64,000 bases of DNA from Erwinia billingiae Eb661. Its GTDB lineage: Bacteria > Pseudomonadota > Gammaproteobacteria > Enterobacterales > Enterobacteriaceae. This document shows positions 9,099-18,300 of the stretch, one piece after another. Positions within the stretch are counted from its first letter, which is position 1. Each line of letters begins with the position of its first letter. Made by a program: the position numbers and the translations under genes. Below the pieces are notes generated by a model. That model searched no databases. It saw only the letters and a list, made by a program, of their open reading frames with translations, and had not been told where the DNA came from. The stretch covers positions 930,001 to 994,000 of the forward strand of contig NC_014306.1 of the NCBI RefSeq assembly GCF_000196615.1, written 5' to 3'.

Positions 9099-9953
9099 TT
9101 ACTGCGTCAGATCGACCTGTTGATTGTCAATCAGACGCGCTTTACCTAACCAGGCGGCCATCAGGATCACCGCGCGCTGGCTGTCGACATTCAGCGGCAG
9201 CAGCGTATCGGCATCGCAAATCGCCAGTCCATCAGCCCGTAAGCCTTTTTCTGCCAGCGCCTCTTCCGCGGCGGCAATGATCTCTTCGATATGCCGCTCA
9301 CCGTTGGACAGCCGCTCGGCCATGCTGTTCATCACTTTGCTGACCACCGGGGCGATTTTACGCTCATCCGCGGTCAGATAGCCGTTCCGTGAACTGAGCG
9401 CCAGACCATCTTTGGCTCTGACCGTCGGCACACCGATGATATCGATGTCGTAGCCCATATCCGCCACCATCTTGCGGATTAACGCCAGCTGCTGGTAATC
9501 CTTCTCGCCGAACAGCGCCATATCGGGCTGCACCAGGTTGAAAAGCTTACTGACAATGGTCGACACGCCACGGAAATGGCCGGGACGGCTGGCGCCTTCC
9601 AGCAGCGTTGAAAGGCCTGGTACATCGACAAAGGTCTGATCGCTCAGTCCCTTTGGATAGACTTCGCCCGGTGCCGGGGAGAAGACCAAATCGACTTTGC
9701 GGCGGTTCAGCTTCTCGCAGTCTTCCTGCAAGGTGCGCGGATAGCGGGCCAAATCGTCCGGACGTTCAAACTGCATCGGGTTAACAAAGATCGAGACAAC
9801 CACAATGTCTGCCTGCTCGCGCGCTTCATCGACCAGCGTCATATGACCGTCATGCAGGTTGCCCATGGTCGGCACCAGCGCGATGCGCTTACCGTCCTGC
9901 CGCCAGCGCCGGATTTCACGGCGCAGCATCGGCAAGGTTTCAATAATCAGCAC
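9099..9953 (-). CDS. panC: Pantothenate synthetase
   Basis: Joins pantoate and beta-alanine with ATP to form pantothenate in the cytoplasm. The 284-residue protein has the nucleotidyl-transferase motif [10 protein letters not shown] (HxGH type) and the KMSKS-equivalent ALSSRNGYL. The start codon is GTG at 9953 behind a good AGGAG; E. coli panC also uses GTG. It follows panB by 15 bases, indicating one transcript. Confidence 0.97.
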   Translation of the reverse strand: MLIIETLPMLRREIRRWRQDGKRIALVPTMGNLHDGHMTLVDEAREQADIVVVSIFVNPMQFERPDDLARYPRTLQEDCEKLNRRKVDLVFSPAPGEVYPKGLSDQTFVDVPGLSTLLEGASRPGHFRGVSTIVSKLFNLVQPDMALFGEKDYQQLALIRKMVADMGYDIDIIGVPTVRAKDGLALSSRNGYLTADERKIAPVVSKVMNSMAERLSNGERHIEEIIAAAEEALAEKGLRADGLAICDADTLLPLNVDSQRAVILMAAWLGKARLIDNQQVDLTQ

Positions 9954-9968
9954 AGATCGTCTCCTGTG

Positions 9969-10763
9969 TTAGTGAAAACTATGTTCTTCGGCAGGGTAAG
10001 TTCCCGCTTCGACGTCCGCAACATACTGCCTGATGGCGGCGCGGATATCGCCGGTTTCCGCGAGGAAGTTTTTAGCAAACTTGGGAATGTGGCCGCCAGT
10101 AATGCCAAATGCGTCATGCATCACCAGGATTTGACCATCGGTGACGTTGCCGGCACCAATGCCGATCACCGGGATGCTCAGCGCGTCGGTGATGCGCTGC
10201 GCCAGCGCCACCGGCACACACTCCAGCACCAGCAGCTGCGCACCGGCCGCTTCCAGCGCCAGCGCATCGGCCAGCAGGGCATCGGCCGCCTCGCTTTCGC
10301 GACCCTGAACCTTATAGCCACCAAAGATATTCACTGACTGTGGCGTAAGGCCGAGATGTCCGCAAACCGGCACGGCACGTTCGGTTAACTGCCTGACCGT
10401 CTCTGCCAGCCATTTTCCACCTTCCAGCTTGACCATGTTGGCCCCGGCGCGCATCAGCTGTGCGGCGCTGTCAAAGGTTTGCTCAGGCGTGGCATAGGTC
10501 ATAAACGGCAGGTCGGAGAGCAGCAATGCAGCAGGCGCACCGCGGCGCACGGCCTGAGTGTGGTAAACGATGTCGGCAAGGGTTACCGGCAGCGTTGAAT
10601 CATGTCCCTGAACCACCATGCCCAGCGAATCGCCCACCAACATGACCTGCAGGCCTTCATCGGCGAACAGTCGGGCAAAGCTGAAATCATAGGCAGTAAT
10701 GGAGGCAAACTTGCGTCCGCTCTTTTTCCACTGGCGAAGGGTAGAGACCGTGGTCGGTTTCAT
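9969..10763 (-). CDS. panB: 3-methyl-2-oxobutanoate hydroxymethyltransferase
   Basis: First committed enzyme of pantothenate synthesis: it adds a hydroxymethyl group from 5,10-methylene-tetrahydrofolate to ketoisovalerate. It has 264 residues, the family length, with the Mg-binding [11 protein letters not shown] segment and a conserved VKLEGG motif. Start ATG is at 10763. It is the first of the panB-panC pair. The yad fimbrial genes that separate panB from folK in E. coli are absent; here the gap is only 60 bases. Confidence 0.97.
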   Translation of the reverse strand: MKPTTVSTLRQWKKSGRKFASITAYDFSFARLFADEGLQVMLVGDSLGMVVQGHDSTLPVTLADIVYHTQAVRRGAPAALLLSDLPFMTYATPEQTFDSAAQLMRAGANMVKLEGGKWLAETVRQLTERAVPVCGHLGLTPQSVNIFGGYKVQGRESEAADALLADALALEAAGAQLLVLECVPVALAQRITDALSIPVIGIGAGNVTDGQILVMHDAFGITGGHIPKFAKNFLAETGDIRAAIRQYVADVEAGTYPAEEHSFH

Positions 10764-10823
10764 CGCAACCTCTGTAAGCGTGTTCTGGTGGGCGTATCTT
10801 AATGGAAGGGAAGGGGGTTTGCA

Positions 10824-11303
10824 CTACCAGCGCTGAATGGCGCTCGCATCCAGTTTAGCCAGCATGCGTTCGGCGGCGGTTCCATCCGGGAAGGTCAGAT
10901 TGGGGGCGATCTCAAGCAGGGGAACCAGCATAAAGGCGCGATTGGCAATATCGTAATGCGGCACGGTCAGACGGGGGGTATTCAGCGTCAGGTCGCCAAA
11001 CAGCATGATGTCGAGGTCCAGCGTGCGCGGTCCCCAGCGTTCATCTTTGCGCACGCGTCCCTGTTCCAGCTCAATACGCTGGGTGTGATCGAGCAAGGCT
11101 TCCGGCGACAGTGAAGTGTTCAGCAAAACGGCGGCATTAAGGTAGTCAGGCTGGTCGGGTGGACCATAAGGTGGCGTGCGGTAGAAAGCGGAGGTGGCAA
11201 CCAGCGTGGTGTGAGGGATAGCAGCCAATGCATCAAGTGCAGCCTGCACCTGATGCATTGGATCGGCAAGATTACTGCCCAGCGCTAAGTAGACGCGCAT
11301 CAT
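10824..11303 (-). CDS. folK: 6-hydroxymethyl-7,8-dihydropterin pyrophosphokinase
   Basis: Transfers pyrophosphate from ATP to the pterin in folate synthesis. The 159-residue protein carries the HPPK signature [15 protein letters not shown] and the N-terminal YLALGSNL. Its ATG overlaps the pcnB stop by 4 bases, so it is coupled to pcnB as in E. coli. Confidence 0.97.
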   Translation of the reverse strand: MMRVYLALGSNLADPMHQVQAALDALAAIPHTTLVATSAFYRTPPYGPPDQPDYLNAAVLLNTSLSPEALLDHTQRIELEQGRVRKDERWGPRTLDLDIMLFGDLTLNTPRLTVPHYDIANRAFMLVPLLEIAPNLTFPDGTAAERMLAKLDASAIQRW

Positions 11304-12721
11304 GCGTTGCTGTTGTTACCGTCACGACGCGGGCCATGCACGCGCTTGCGCGGACGACGGGTGCGGCGACGTGGCACCGGATCGTCACCCAGGGTATTCA
11401 GCATGGTTTTCTGCTGCGGCGGCGCGGAAACCTGGAAATCGTTCCACCAGGCGGTCAGCTTCAGCAGTTCCTGATTGTTTTCCACTTCAGCACGCAGCGC
11501 CAGCAGGTCATAGGCGGCACGGAACTTAGGATGCTCCATCAGCTTCCAGGCACGTTTGCCGTGACGACGGGACAGACGCAGCTGCAGCTGCCAGATATCA
11601 CGAACCAGCGTGGTGATGCGCTTTGGAATTGCCAGCGAACGGCAGGCTTCATCCAGCACGTCATTCATCGCCAGCGCGAAGGCATCGTAGTAGGCCAGGC
11701 CGCTTTCCTGAGCAATCTTCTGGGCCGCTTCTAATTGCGGATACCAGAACATGGCGGAGAACAGGAATGCCGGGTTAACGCGCATCTGATTGTGAATACG
11801 GTGATCGGTGTTTTTCAGCACCTGCACAATCATCCGCTCCATATTGCTGTCGCCCTTTTCCGTAAAGTAACGGGTAATGGTCGGGAACAGTGGCTGGAAC
11901 AGCTGGTATTCACGCAGTTGCAGATAGGTGCTGTAGCCGTAACCCGCCTGCAGCAGCTTGAGGGTTTCTTCAAACAGACGGGCCGGCGGAATGTCATGCA
12001 GCAGCGTCGCCAGACGGGGGATCGGCTCGGCGGTTTCAGCGGCAACAGACATATCCAGCTTGGCGGCGAAACGCACCACGCGCAGCATCCGCACCGGATC
12101 TTCACGGTAGCGGGTTTCAGGATCGCCAATCAGACGGACAATGCCCTGCTGCAGGTCGTTCAGGCCACCAACATAGTCACGGACTGAGAAGTCCGAGACG
12201 CTGTAATAAAGGCTGTTGATGGTTAAGTCACGGCGCTGAGCATCGTCTTCGATAGTGCCGAAAATGTTGTCGCGCAGCAGCATGCCATTCTGGCCGCGCT
12301 GAGAGGTGTTGCGATCTTCAGCGACCTGCTCGGCTTCGTGATGACCACGGAAGGTCGCCACTTCGATAATTTCCGGGCCAAACATCACGTGGGCCAGGCG
12401 GAAACGACGGCCAACCAGACGGCAGTTGCGGAACAGTTTACGCATCTGATCCGGCGTGGCGTTGGTGGTGACATCGAAATCTTTCGGTTTTTTACCCAGC
12501 AATAAGTCGCGGACGCCGCCACCGACCAGATAGGCTTCGTACCCTGCTTTATTCAGGCGATACAAGACCTTGAGGGCATTTTCACTGATGTCTTTGCGCG
12601 AAATAGTATGACGATCGCGAGGGATCACGGTCATCTGATGCACTACACCGACCTCAGCAGCTGGCGCTTCGTCTTCGCGACTCAAAACTTTTCGGCAAAA
12701 ATTAGCAACTCGGGTAAAAAT
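11300..12721 (-). CDS. pcnB: Poly(A) polymerase I, probable AUU start
   Basis: Adds 3' poly(A) tails that promote RNA decay and help control ColE1-type plasmid copy number. The nucleotidyltransferase core motif [20 protein letters not shown] and a basic Arg-rich C terminus ([10 protein letters not shown]) are present. The start is placed at ATT 12719-12721, before [15 protein letters not shown], for two reasons. A strong Shine-Dalgarno GAGGTG lies 4 bases upstream. E. coli pcnB is known to start with AUU before the same residues. The only upstream ATG (12742) has no ribosome-binding site and adds seven non-conserved residues. The predicted length is 473 residues. Confidence 0.93.
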   Translation of the reverse strand: MFTRVANFCRKVLSREDEAPAAEVGVVHQMTVIPRDRHTISRKDISENALKVLYRLNKAGYEAYLVGGGVRDLLLGKKPKDFDVTTNATPDQMRKLFRNCRLVGRRFRLAHVMFGPEIIEVATFRGHHEAEQVAEDRNTSQRGQNGMLLRDNIFGTIEDDAQRRDLTINSLYYSVSDFSVRDYVGGLNDLQQGIVRLIGDPETRYREDPVRMLRVVRFAAKLDMSVAAETAEPIPRLATLLHDIPPARLFEETLKLLQAGYGYSTYLQLREYQLFQPLFPTITRYFTEKGDSNMERMIVQVLKNTDHRIHNQMRVNPAFLFSAMFWYPQLEAAQKIAQESGLAYYDAFALAMNDVLDEACRSLAIPKRITTLVRDIWQLQLRLSRRHGKRAWKLMEHPKFRAAYDLLALRAEVENNQELLKLTAWWNDFQVSAPPQQKTMLNTLGDDPVPRRRTRRPRKRVHGPRRDGNNSNA

Positions 12722-12732
12722 GGGACACCTCG
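12719..12732 (-). promoter_or_regulatory. pcnB: pcnB ribosome-binding site with AUU start codon
   Basis: Read on the minus strand: GAGGTG, four bases (TCCC), then ATT. Apart from the start codon itself, spacing and Shine-Dalgarno strength are near ideal. This fits deliberate limitation of PcnB synthesis, as shown for the E. coli gene. Confidence 0.75.
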
Positions 12733-12849
12733 ATAGTGACATTAAAATCTGGGCGATAAAAAACAGCGGCTAATCATAGCTCAGAGAAGCGCATTTGAGA
12801 ATGCTCATCTGACATCCCGGACATCTTCCCGATAGTAACCGGGTTTTTG

Positions 12850-13734
12850 TCAGGTCTGCGCACGATTATAAACAGCATTTTCTGAGGGGATCTTAGCCAC
12901 ATTCCAGTGAACAATTGCCTGCTGCAACGTCGCTGACAGCGGCAGATCCTGCCAGCCTTCACTGACCGGCTGGCCCAGAAAACGTAATGCCTGAACAACC
13001 GCCGGGCGCGCATCACCCGTGGGCAGCGGCGTGGCGTAATTCTGTTTCGACAACTTATTGCCATCCGCACCGATGGCCAGTGGCAGGTGCAGATAGTCAG
13101 GCACCTGCCAGCCAAACTGCTGATACAGGGCAATCTGTCTGACCGTCGGGTCAATCAAATCGGCTCCGCGGACCACATGGGTAATGCCCTGGAAATGATC
13201 GTCGACCACCACCGCCAGGTTATATGCAAACAGGCCGTCACGGCGATGAATAATAAAATCCTCGCCTGCCATGCCGGCATTCGCCACTATTTCACCGCGC
13301 AGCGCGTCCTGAAACTGACTAACAGGATGGTCTACTCGCAAACGGATCGCGGCGTTTTCCGCACCCAGATGCAAATCGCGGCAGTGCCGATCGTACAGGC
13401 CGCCAAGTTGTTGAATGCGGCTTCGCGTACAGGTGCAGTAGTAACTGCGCTGATGTTCTTCCAGCCAGGCCAGCGCGTCGCGGTAGGCCTGATGACGCGC
13501 TGACTGCCAGAGCACGTCGCCATCCCACACAAGACCGTGCTGTTCCAGCTGTTGCAGGATCCTGTTTGCCGCGCCGGGGACTTCACGGGGCGGATCGATA
13601 TCTTCAATGCGCACCCGCCACTGGCCGTGCTGAGCGCGGGCCTGCAGGTAGCTGCCAACCGCAGCAATCAGGGAGCCAAAATGCAATTCACCAGAGGGAG
13701 AGGGGGCAAAACGCCCGATGCAGGAAGTGAGCAT
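12850..13734 (-). CDS. gluQ: Glutamyl-Q tRNA(Asp) synthetase
   Basis: A paralogue of the glutamyl-tRNA synthetase catalytic domain that attaches glutamate to queuosine in tRNA-Asp. The HIGH-region motif [16 protein letters not shown], zinc-site CTC...YDRHC and KLSKQN (KMSKS equivalent) are visible, with no anticodon-binding domain. The start at 13734 (MLTSCIGRF) places the catalytic motif at the usual distance. An in-frame ATG at 13797 overlaps the dksA stop (TAATG) and would add 21 residues; coupling from dksA through that ATG remains possible. The protein is 294 residues from the chosen start. Confidence 0.9.
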   Translation of the reverse strand: MLTSCIGRFAPSPSGELHFGSLIAAVGSYLQARAQHGQWRVRIEDIDPPREVPGAANRILQQLEQHGLVWDGDVLWQSARHQAYRDALAWLEEHQRSYYCTCTRSRIQQLGGLYDRHCRDLHLGAENAAIRLRVDHPVSQFQDALRGEIVANAGMAGEDFIIHRRDGLFAYNLAVVVDDHFQGITHVVRGADLIDPTVRQIALYQQFGWQVPDYLHLPLAIGADGNKLSKQNYATPLPTGDARPAVVQALRFLGQPVSEGWQDLPLSATLQQAIVHWNVAKIPSENAVYNRAQT

Positions 13735-13796
13735 GGTAGTAGAGACAGGCAGTGAAGCGGGTAACGTACCAGCCTCACTGCACAATCCATTAGCCA

Positions 13797-14252
13797 TTAA
13801 CCGGCCATTTGTTTTTCGCGGATTTCCGCCAGCGTTTTACAGTCGATGCAAAGATCGGCAGTAGGACGTGCTTCAAGGCGACGGATACCGATTTCAACGC
13901 CACAGGAATCGCAGTAGCCAAAATCGTCGTCTTCGACTTTCTTCAACGTCTTCTCAATCTTCTTGATCAGCTTGCGCTCACGGTCGCGGTTACGCAGTTC
14001 AAGGCTAAATTCCTCTTCCTGTGCAGCGCGGTCAACCGGATCGGGGAAGTTGGCGGCTTCATCTTGCATATGAGTTACCGTGCGATCAACTTCATCCCGG
14101 AGCTGGTTGCGCCAGGCTTCAAGGATCTTCTTGAAATGCACCAGCTGGGCTTTGTTCATGTACTCTTCGCCCGGCTTCTCTTGGTATGGCTCCACCCCAG
14201 CGATGGCGAGAATACTCAGGGACGAGGTTTTACGGGTTTGCCCTTCTTGCAT
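13797..14252 (-). CDS. dksA: RNA polymerase-binding transcription factor DksA
   Basis: Binds the RNA polymerase secondary channel and, with ppGpp, adjusts rRNA and amino-acid promoters. The 151-residue sequence is almost identical to E. coli DksA. The coiled coil with the [10 protein letters not shown] tip (acidic residues at the tip) and the four-cysteine zinc finger C114, C117, C135 and C138 are present. The start at 14252 (MQEGQTRK) is taken over an upstream in-frame start at 14273. Confidence 0.97.
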   Translation of the reverse strand: MQEGQTRKTSSLSILAIAGVEPYQEKPGEEYMNKAQLVHFKKILEAWRNQLRDEVDRTVTHMQDEAANFPDPVDRAAQEEEFSLELRNRDRERKLIKKIEKTLKKVEDDDFGYCDSCGVEIGIRRLEARPTADLCIDCKTLAEIREKQMAG

Positions 14253-14433
14253 GTTGTTTCTCCTGGATAACACGCACTATCGATCCCCAATGGGGATAAA
14301 AACAGGTCGCTATAAATAGCAGAAGCGATCAAGGTTGGCAATTATTCCTCAACATGCCTTGACAAGCCTGTGAGGAAAAGCGTATTTGGGCGCCAGCTAA
14401 GAGCTTTCCTATAACAGCAAATTGCGCCTTACT

Positions 14434-15138
14434 TTACAACTCCACAGCCAGTGGCTTTTTCAATGACATGCCATCGGATGATAACTGCGCTTTATAACAA
14501 AGCACTTCAACCCCGCTCTGCTGAGCCTGTGCCAGTAGTTCTGCGTAGCGCGCATCAATATGACGCGCCGGGGAAACGTCCTCAATCCCCGAGTGCAAAA
14601 CGGCAAAAAACAGAACCGCACGCTGACCATTTTCAGAAATCTTCGCCAGTTCGCGAAGGTGCTTTTGGCCGCGTTCGGTAACCGCATCCGGAAAATACCC
14701 TTTACCTTGCTGGAGTAGCGTCACGGATTTGACTTCAATATAGCAGTTTACCCGATCCTCCGCCTGTAACAGAAAGTCGATGCGGCTCTTTTCTGCGCCG
14801 TATTTCACCTCAGCGCGGATGTCGGTGTAACTGGAAAATTCTGGAATCGCGCCGAGCGCGAACGCTTCTTTTACTAAGCTGTTGGCTCTCAGCGTGTTCA
14901 CACATATCCAGTCGCCTTGCTGTGTCTCGGTCAGTTCCCAGCTGTGCGGGTATTTCCGCGTCAAACTGTCGGACGTGGAGTACCACACGGTGTCGCCTGG
15001 TGTGGCGCAACCGGTCATCGCACCGGTGTTGGCACAGTGTATTGTCAGCGTTTCGCCGTCGGGTGTGACAACATCGGCCAGAAAACGTTTGTAACGCTTT
15101 ATCAGCGTTGCCGACTGTAGCGCAGGGCTAAATCTCAT
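14434..15138 (-). CDS. sfsA: Sugar fermentation stimulation protein SfsA
   Basis: Conserved DNA-binding/nuclease-fold protein first linked to maltose metabolism in E. coli; its true role is unclear. It has 234 residues, the E. coli length. Conserved features are [11 protein letters not shown] near the N terminus and the nuclease-like RIDFLLQ...YIEVKSVTL segment. The start at 15138 (MRFSPALQ) fits the family. The start overlaps the thpR stop by 4 bases, so it is coupled to thpR. Confidence 0.94.
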   Translation of the reverse strand: MRFSPALQSATLIKRYKRFLADVVTPDGETLTIHCANTGAMTGCATPGDTVWYSTSDSLTRKYPHSWELTETQQGDWICVNTLRANSLVKEAFALGAIPEFSSYTDIRAEVKYGAEKSRIDFLLQAEDRVNCYIEVKSVTLLQQGKGYFPDAVTERGQKHLRELAKISENGQRAVLFFAVLHSGIEDVSPARHIDARYAELLAQAQQSGVEVLCYKAQLSSDGMSLKKPLAVEL

Positions 15139-15674
15139 ATCACTTCCTGTGTTAATGCCCATTCTGCGAGCTGCTGATAGCGGGTTCGGCCACCGGCGTA
15201 AACGGACTGAAACAGCGCGAAGCGCTCGACGCGAAACGGCCAGCTAAAATTGCGTGGCGGCAACGAGACGGGCTGCGTAGCGTTGCGCAGTAATGTGACA
15301 TGCGGATGAAAGGGCATCGGGCTTTGATAACACCCACTTCTGGCTGCCTGCGATCGCAACAGTTCCGCCAGTTGCAGCAATCCACGCGGCGACTGTTTTG
15401 GCCCCAGCCAGACCACGCCGGAGCGCGGCCAGTGCCCGGCATCATCCAGCGTCAGCGTAAACGGACGCTGTTGGATGCGGCCCGCCAGCTGCGTTAACGC
15501 ACCGGCCTTTTCATCACTGATTTCACCGAGGAACGCCAGCGTCAGATGTAAATTCGCCGCGGCGACCGGACGACCGGCCCCGGCGGGGAAGGTGTCAGCA
15601 CGCCACTGAATGACGCTCTGACTGATTTCATCCGGCAATGCGATGCCGAAAAACAGCCTTTTTTGCTCACTCAT
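15135..15674 (-). CDS. thpR: RNA 2',3'-cyclic phosphodiesterase ThpR (LigT)
   Basis: A 2H-phosphoesterase that opens 2',3'-cyclic phosphates and can ligate tRNA half-molecules in vitro. The two catalytic HxTx motifs are H43-L-T45-L and H125-V-T127-L in a 179-residue protein. It is divergent from hrpB and coupled to sfsA downstream. Confidence 0.94.
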   Translation of the reverse strand: MSEQKRLFFGIALPDEISQSVIQWRADTFPAGAGRPVAAANLHLTLAFLGEISDEKAGALTQLAGRIQQRPFTLTLDDAGHWPRSGVVWLGPKQSPRGLLQLAELLRSQAARSGCYQSPMPFHPHVTLLRNATQPVSLPPRNFSWPFRVERFALFQSVYAGGRTRYQQLAEWALTQEVI

Positions 15675-15751
15675 GGGGCTCTCCGGTTTTCCAGAAACAG
15701 GGATGCTACAATGCCCGGCTATTTATGACCATGACGTTATGGAGCAAAAAC

Positions 15752-18193
15752 GTGAGTTCATTACCGGTGAGTGCAGTATTACCCGAACTGCTTTCGGCGC
15801 TGCGGACCTCTTCGCAAGTGCTGCTGGCGGCACCTACCGGCGCAGGCAAATCCACCTGGCTGCCGCTGCAAATCCTGCAGCAGGCGGATTTTAGCGGACG
15901 TATTTTGCTGCTGGAACCCCGTCGGCTGGCGGCGCGGAATGTTGCACAACGACTGGCCGAATTGCTCGGGCAGCAGCCCGGCGACACCGTTGGCTACCGC
16001 ATGCGCTCTGAAAGCCGTGTCGGGCCCACTACGCGGATAGAAGTGGTGACCGAAGGGATCCTCACGCGCATGTTGCAGCAGGACCCGATGCTGGACGGTG
16101 TTTCGCTGGTGATCCTCGATGAATTCCATGAGCGCAGTCTGCAGGCAGATCTTGCCCTGGCGCTGCTGCTGGACGTGCAGCAAGGCCTGCGTGATGACCT
16201 CAAAATCCTGCTGATGTCCGCCACGCTGGATAATCAGCGGCTGCAGCAGTTGCTGCCTGACGCGCCGATGATCGCCTCTGAAGGCCGTTCTTTTCCCGTC
16301 GACCGGCGCTATACCTCGCTGGCCACCCACCTGCGTTTTGATGACGCGGTGGCAAAGCAGGTCAGCCAGCTGCTGCGGGAAGAGTCCGGATCGCTGTTAC
16401 TTTTCCTGCCGGGCGTTGGCGAGATCCAGCGCATCCAGACCCAGCTTGCCTCACTGATCGGCAACGATGTCGATCTCTGTCCCTTATATGGCGCGCTGCC
16501 GCTGAGCGAGCAGCGAAAAGCCATCCTGCCGGCGCCAGCAGGGCGGCGCAAAGTGGTACTGGCCACCAATATCGCCGAGACCAGCCTGACCATTGAAGGC
16601 ATCCGCCTGGTGGTGGACAGTGCGTTAGAACGCACCGGCCAGTTTGATCCTCGCAGCGGATTAACGCGTTTGCAGACGCAACGCGTCAGCCAGGCGTCGA
16701 TGACCCAGCGTGCCGGACGCGCCGGACGACTGGAGCCCGGAATTTGCCTGCATCTGACGGCGAAAGAGCAGGCCGAGCGGGCAGCGACGCATGCCGAAGC
16801 GGAGATCCTGCACAGCGATCTGGCCTCGCTGTGGCTGGACCTGCTGCAGTGGGGCTGTCATGACGTCAGCCAGTTGCAGTGGCTGGATACCCCGCCGGAG
16901 AATAATCTGATTCAGGCCCGAAAATTATTACAGCAGTTAGGCGCGACGGATAAAACGGGTATGCTGACCGCGAAAGGCAGAAGCATGGCCAATCTGGGCA
17001 GCGATCCCCGTAATTCTGCGCTGTTAGTGGATGCCGGCCGCGATGCGGACCGAGCCGCCACCGCGGCCCTGCTGGTGGCTATTCTGGAAGAGCCTGCGCG
17101 GGGAAGCGCCGACCTTCGCGACAGTTTTCACCGCCGACAGTCCAACTGGCTGAAGCGCGCCACCCAGTTGCAGCGGCGGTTGCAGGTGACCGGCGGCACT
17201 GCGGACAGCGACCTTATCGTGCCACTGCTTGCCGGTGCGTTTCCCGACCGCATTGCCCGTCGGCGCGGTTCAGAAGGACGTTATCAGCTGGCGAACGGGA
17301 TGGGCGCCATGCTGGATAATGACGCGGCGCTGACCCGCTACGAATGGCTGATTGCACCGGCACTTTTACAAGGCAGCTCACAACCTGACGCGAGAATGCT
17401 TCAGGCCATGCCGTTCGACATTGACAGCCTGACCAGCGAATGCCCACAGTTGCTGGATCGCCGCACGGAAGTGGAATGGGATGAAGAGCGCGGTACGCTG
17501 CGGACCTGGCAACGGCAGCAGATCGGCGAGCTGGTCATTAGCTCGCAACCGCTGGCTAAACCCGACGAGGCCGAACTGCATCTGGCGATGCTGCGCTGGA
17601 TCCGCAGCAAAGGGTTATCTGTACTGAACTGGACCCCGCAGGCGGAACAGCTGCGGATCAGGCTGGTTTGCGCCCGCCAGTGGTTAGCGGAAGAAGCCTG
17701 GCCTGCGGCCACAGAGGCGGACCTGCTGGCGTCGCTGGAGCACTGGTTGTTGCCGGCGATGGGGAGCGTGCGTGATGGCCGGGGCTTGAAGCAGCTGGAT
17801 ATTGTCGGGGCTTTATTACAATTGCTCACATGGTCACAGCGTCAGCAACTGGATACTGTCCTGCCAACTCATTACACTGTGCCGACCGGAAGCCGGCTTC
17901 CGATCCGATATGATGAAGAGAAGCCCCCGGCGCTGGCCGTTCGCCTGCAGGAAATGTTTGGCGAAGCGCAAAATCCCGCGGTCGCGGGTGGGCGAGTCCC
18001 TCTGGTGCTTGAGCTGCTTTCACCGGCTCAGCGCCCGCTGCAAATTACCCGCGATCTCGCCGGGTTCTGGCAGGGTGCGTACCGCGAGGTACAAAAAGAG
18101 ATGAAAGGACGCTATCCAAAACATGCCTGGCCCGATAACCCGGCAACCGCGCTGCCGACGCGGCGCACCAAAAAATTCTCGGCACCTTCCTGA
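15752..18193 (+). CDS. hrpB: ATP-dependent RNA helicase HrpB
   Basis: DEAH-family helicase of unknown physiological substrate. Motif I APTGAGKST, motif II DEFH (in LVILDEFHERS), motif III SAT and motif VI QRAGRAGR are visible, followed by the HrpB-specific C-terminal domain. The start is GTG at 15752 (reads SSLPVSAVLPELL onward, as in E. coli), preceded by GGAG at a suitable distance; ATG codons at 15725 and 15731 lack a good site. The length is 813 residues, against about 809 in E. coli. Confidence 0.95.
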   Translation: MSSLPVSAVLPELLSALRTSSQVLLAAPTGAGKSTWLPLQILQQADFSGRILLLEPRRLAARNVAQRLAELLGQQPGDTVGYRMRSESRVGPTTRIEVVTEGILTRMLQQDPMLDGVSLVILDEFHERSLQADLALALLLDVQQGLRDDLKILLMSATLDNQRLQQLLPDAPMIASEGRSFPVDRRYTSLATHLRFDDAVAKQVSQLLREESGSLLLFLPGVGEIQRIQTQLASLIGNDVDLCPLYGALPLSEQRKAILPAPAGRRKVVLATNIAETSLTIEGIRLVVDSALERTGQFDPRSGLTRLQTQRVSQASMTQRAGRAGRLEPGICLHLTAKEQAERAATHAEAEILHSDLASLWLDLLQWGCHDVSQLQWLDTPPENNLIQARKLLQQLGATDKTGMLTAKGRSMANLGSDPRNSALLVDAGRDADRAATAALLVAILEEPARGSADLRDSFHRRQSNWLKRATQLQRRLQVTGGTADSDLIVPLLAGAFPDRIARRRGSEGRYQLANGMGAMLDNDAALTRYEWLIAPALLQGSSQPDARMLQAMPFDIDSLTSECPQLLDRRTEVEWDEERGTLRTWQRQQIGELVISSQPLAKPDEAELHLAMLRWIRSKGLSVLNWTPQAEQLRIRLVCARQWLAEEAWPAATEADLLASLEHWLLPAMGSVRDGRGLKQLDIVGALLQLLTWSQRQQLDTVLPTHYTVPTGSRLPIRYDEEKPPALAVRLQEMFGEAQNPAVAGGRVPLVLELLSPAQRPLQITRDLAGFWQGAYREVQKEMKGRYPKHAWPDNPATALPTRRTKKFSAPS

Positions 18194-18300
18194 AGGAAGC
18201 GGCTGGAGTACGCATTTCGGAAGGTTCCAGTTCCGAAGCTTATTGAGTAAGAACACAGTAGTCGGCTTTGCCGACGGCAGTTCCCGGAGAAGAAAAACGA

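Noticed and set aside
12722..12742. pcnB start at the ATG 12742
   Set aside because: No Shine-Dalgarno and seven non-conserved residues; the ATT at 12721 has both support from E. coli and a strong site.
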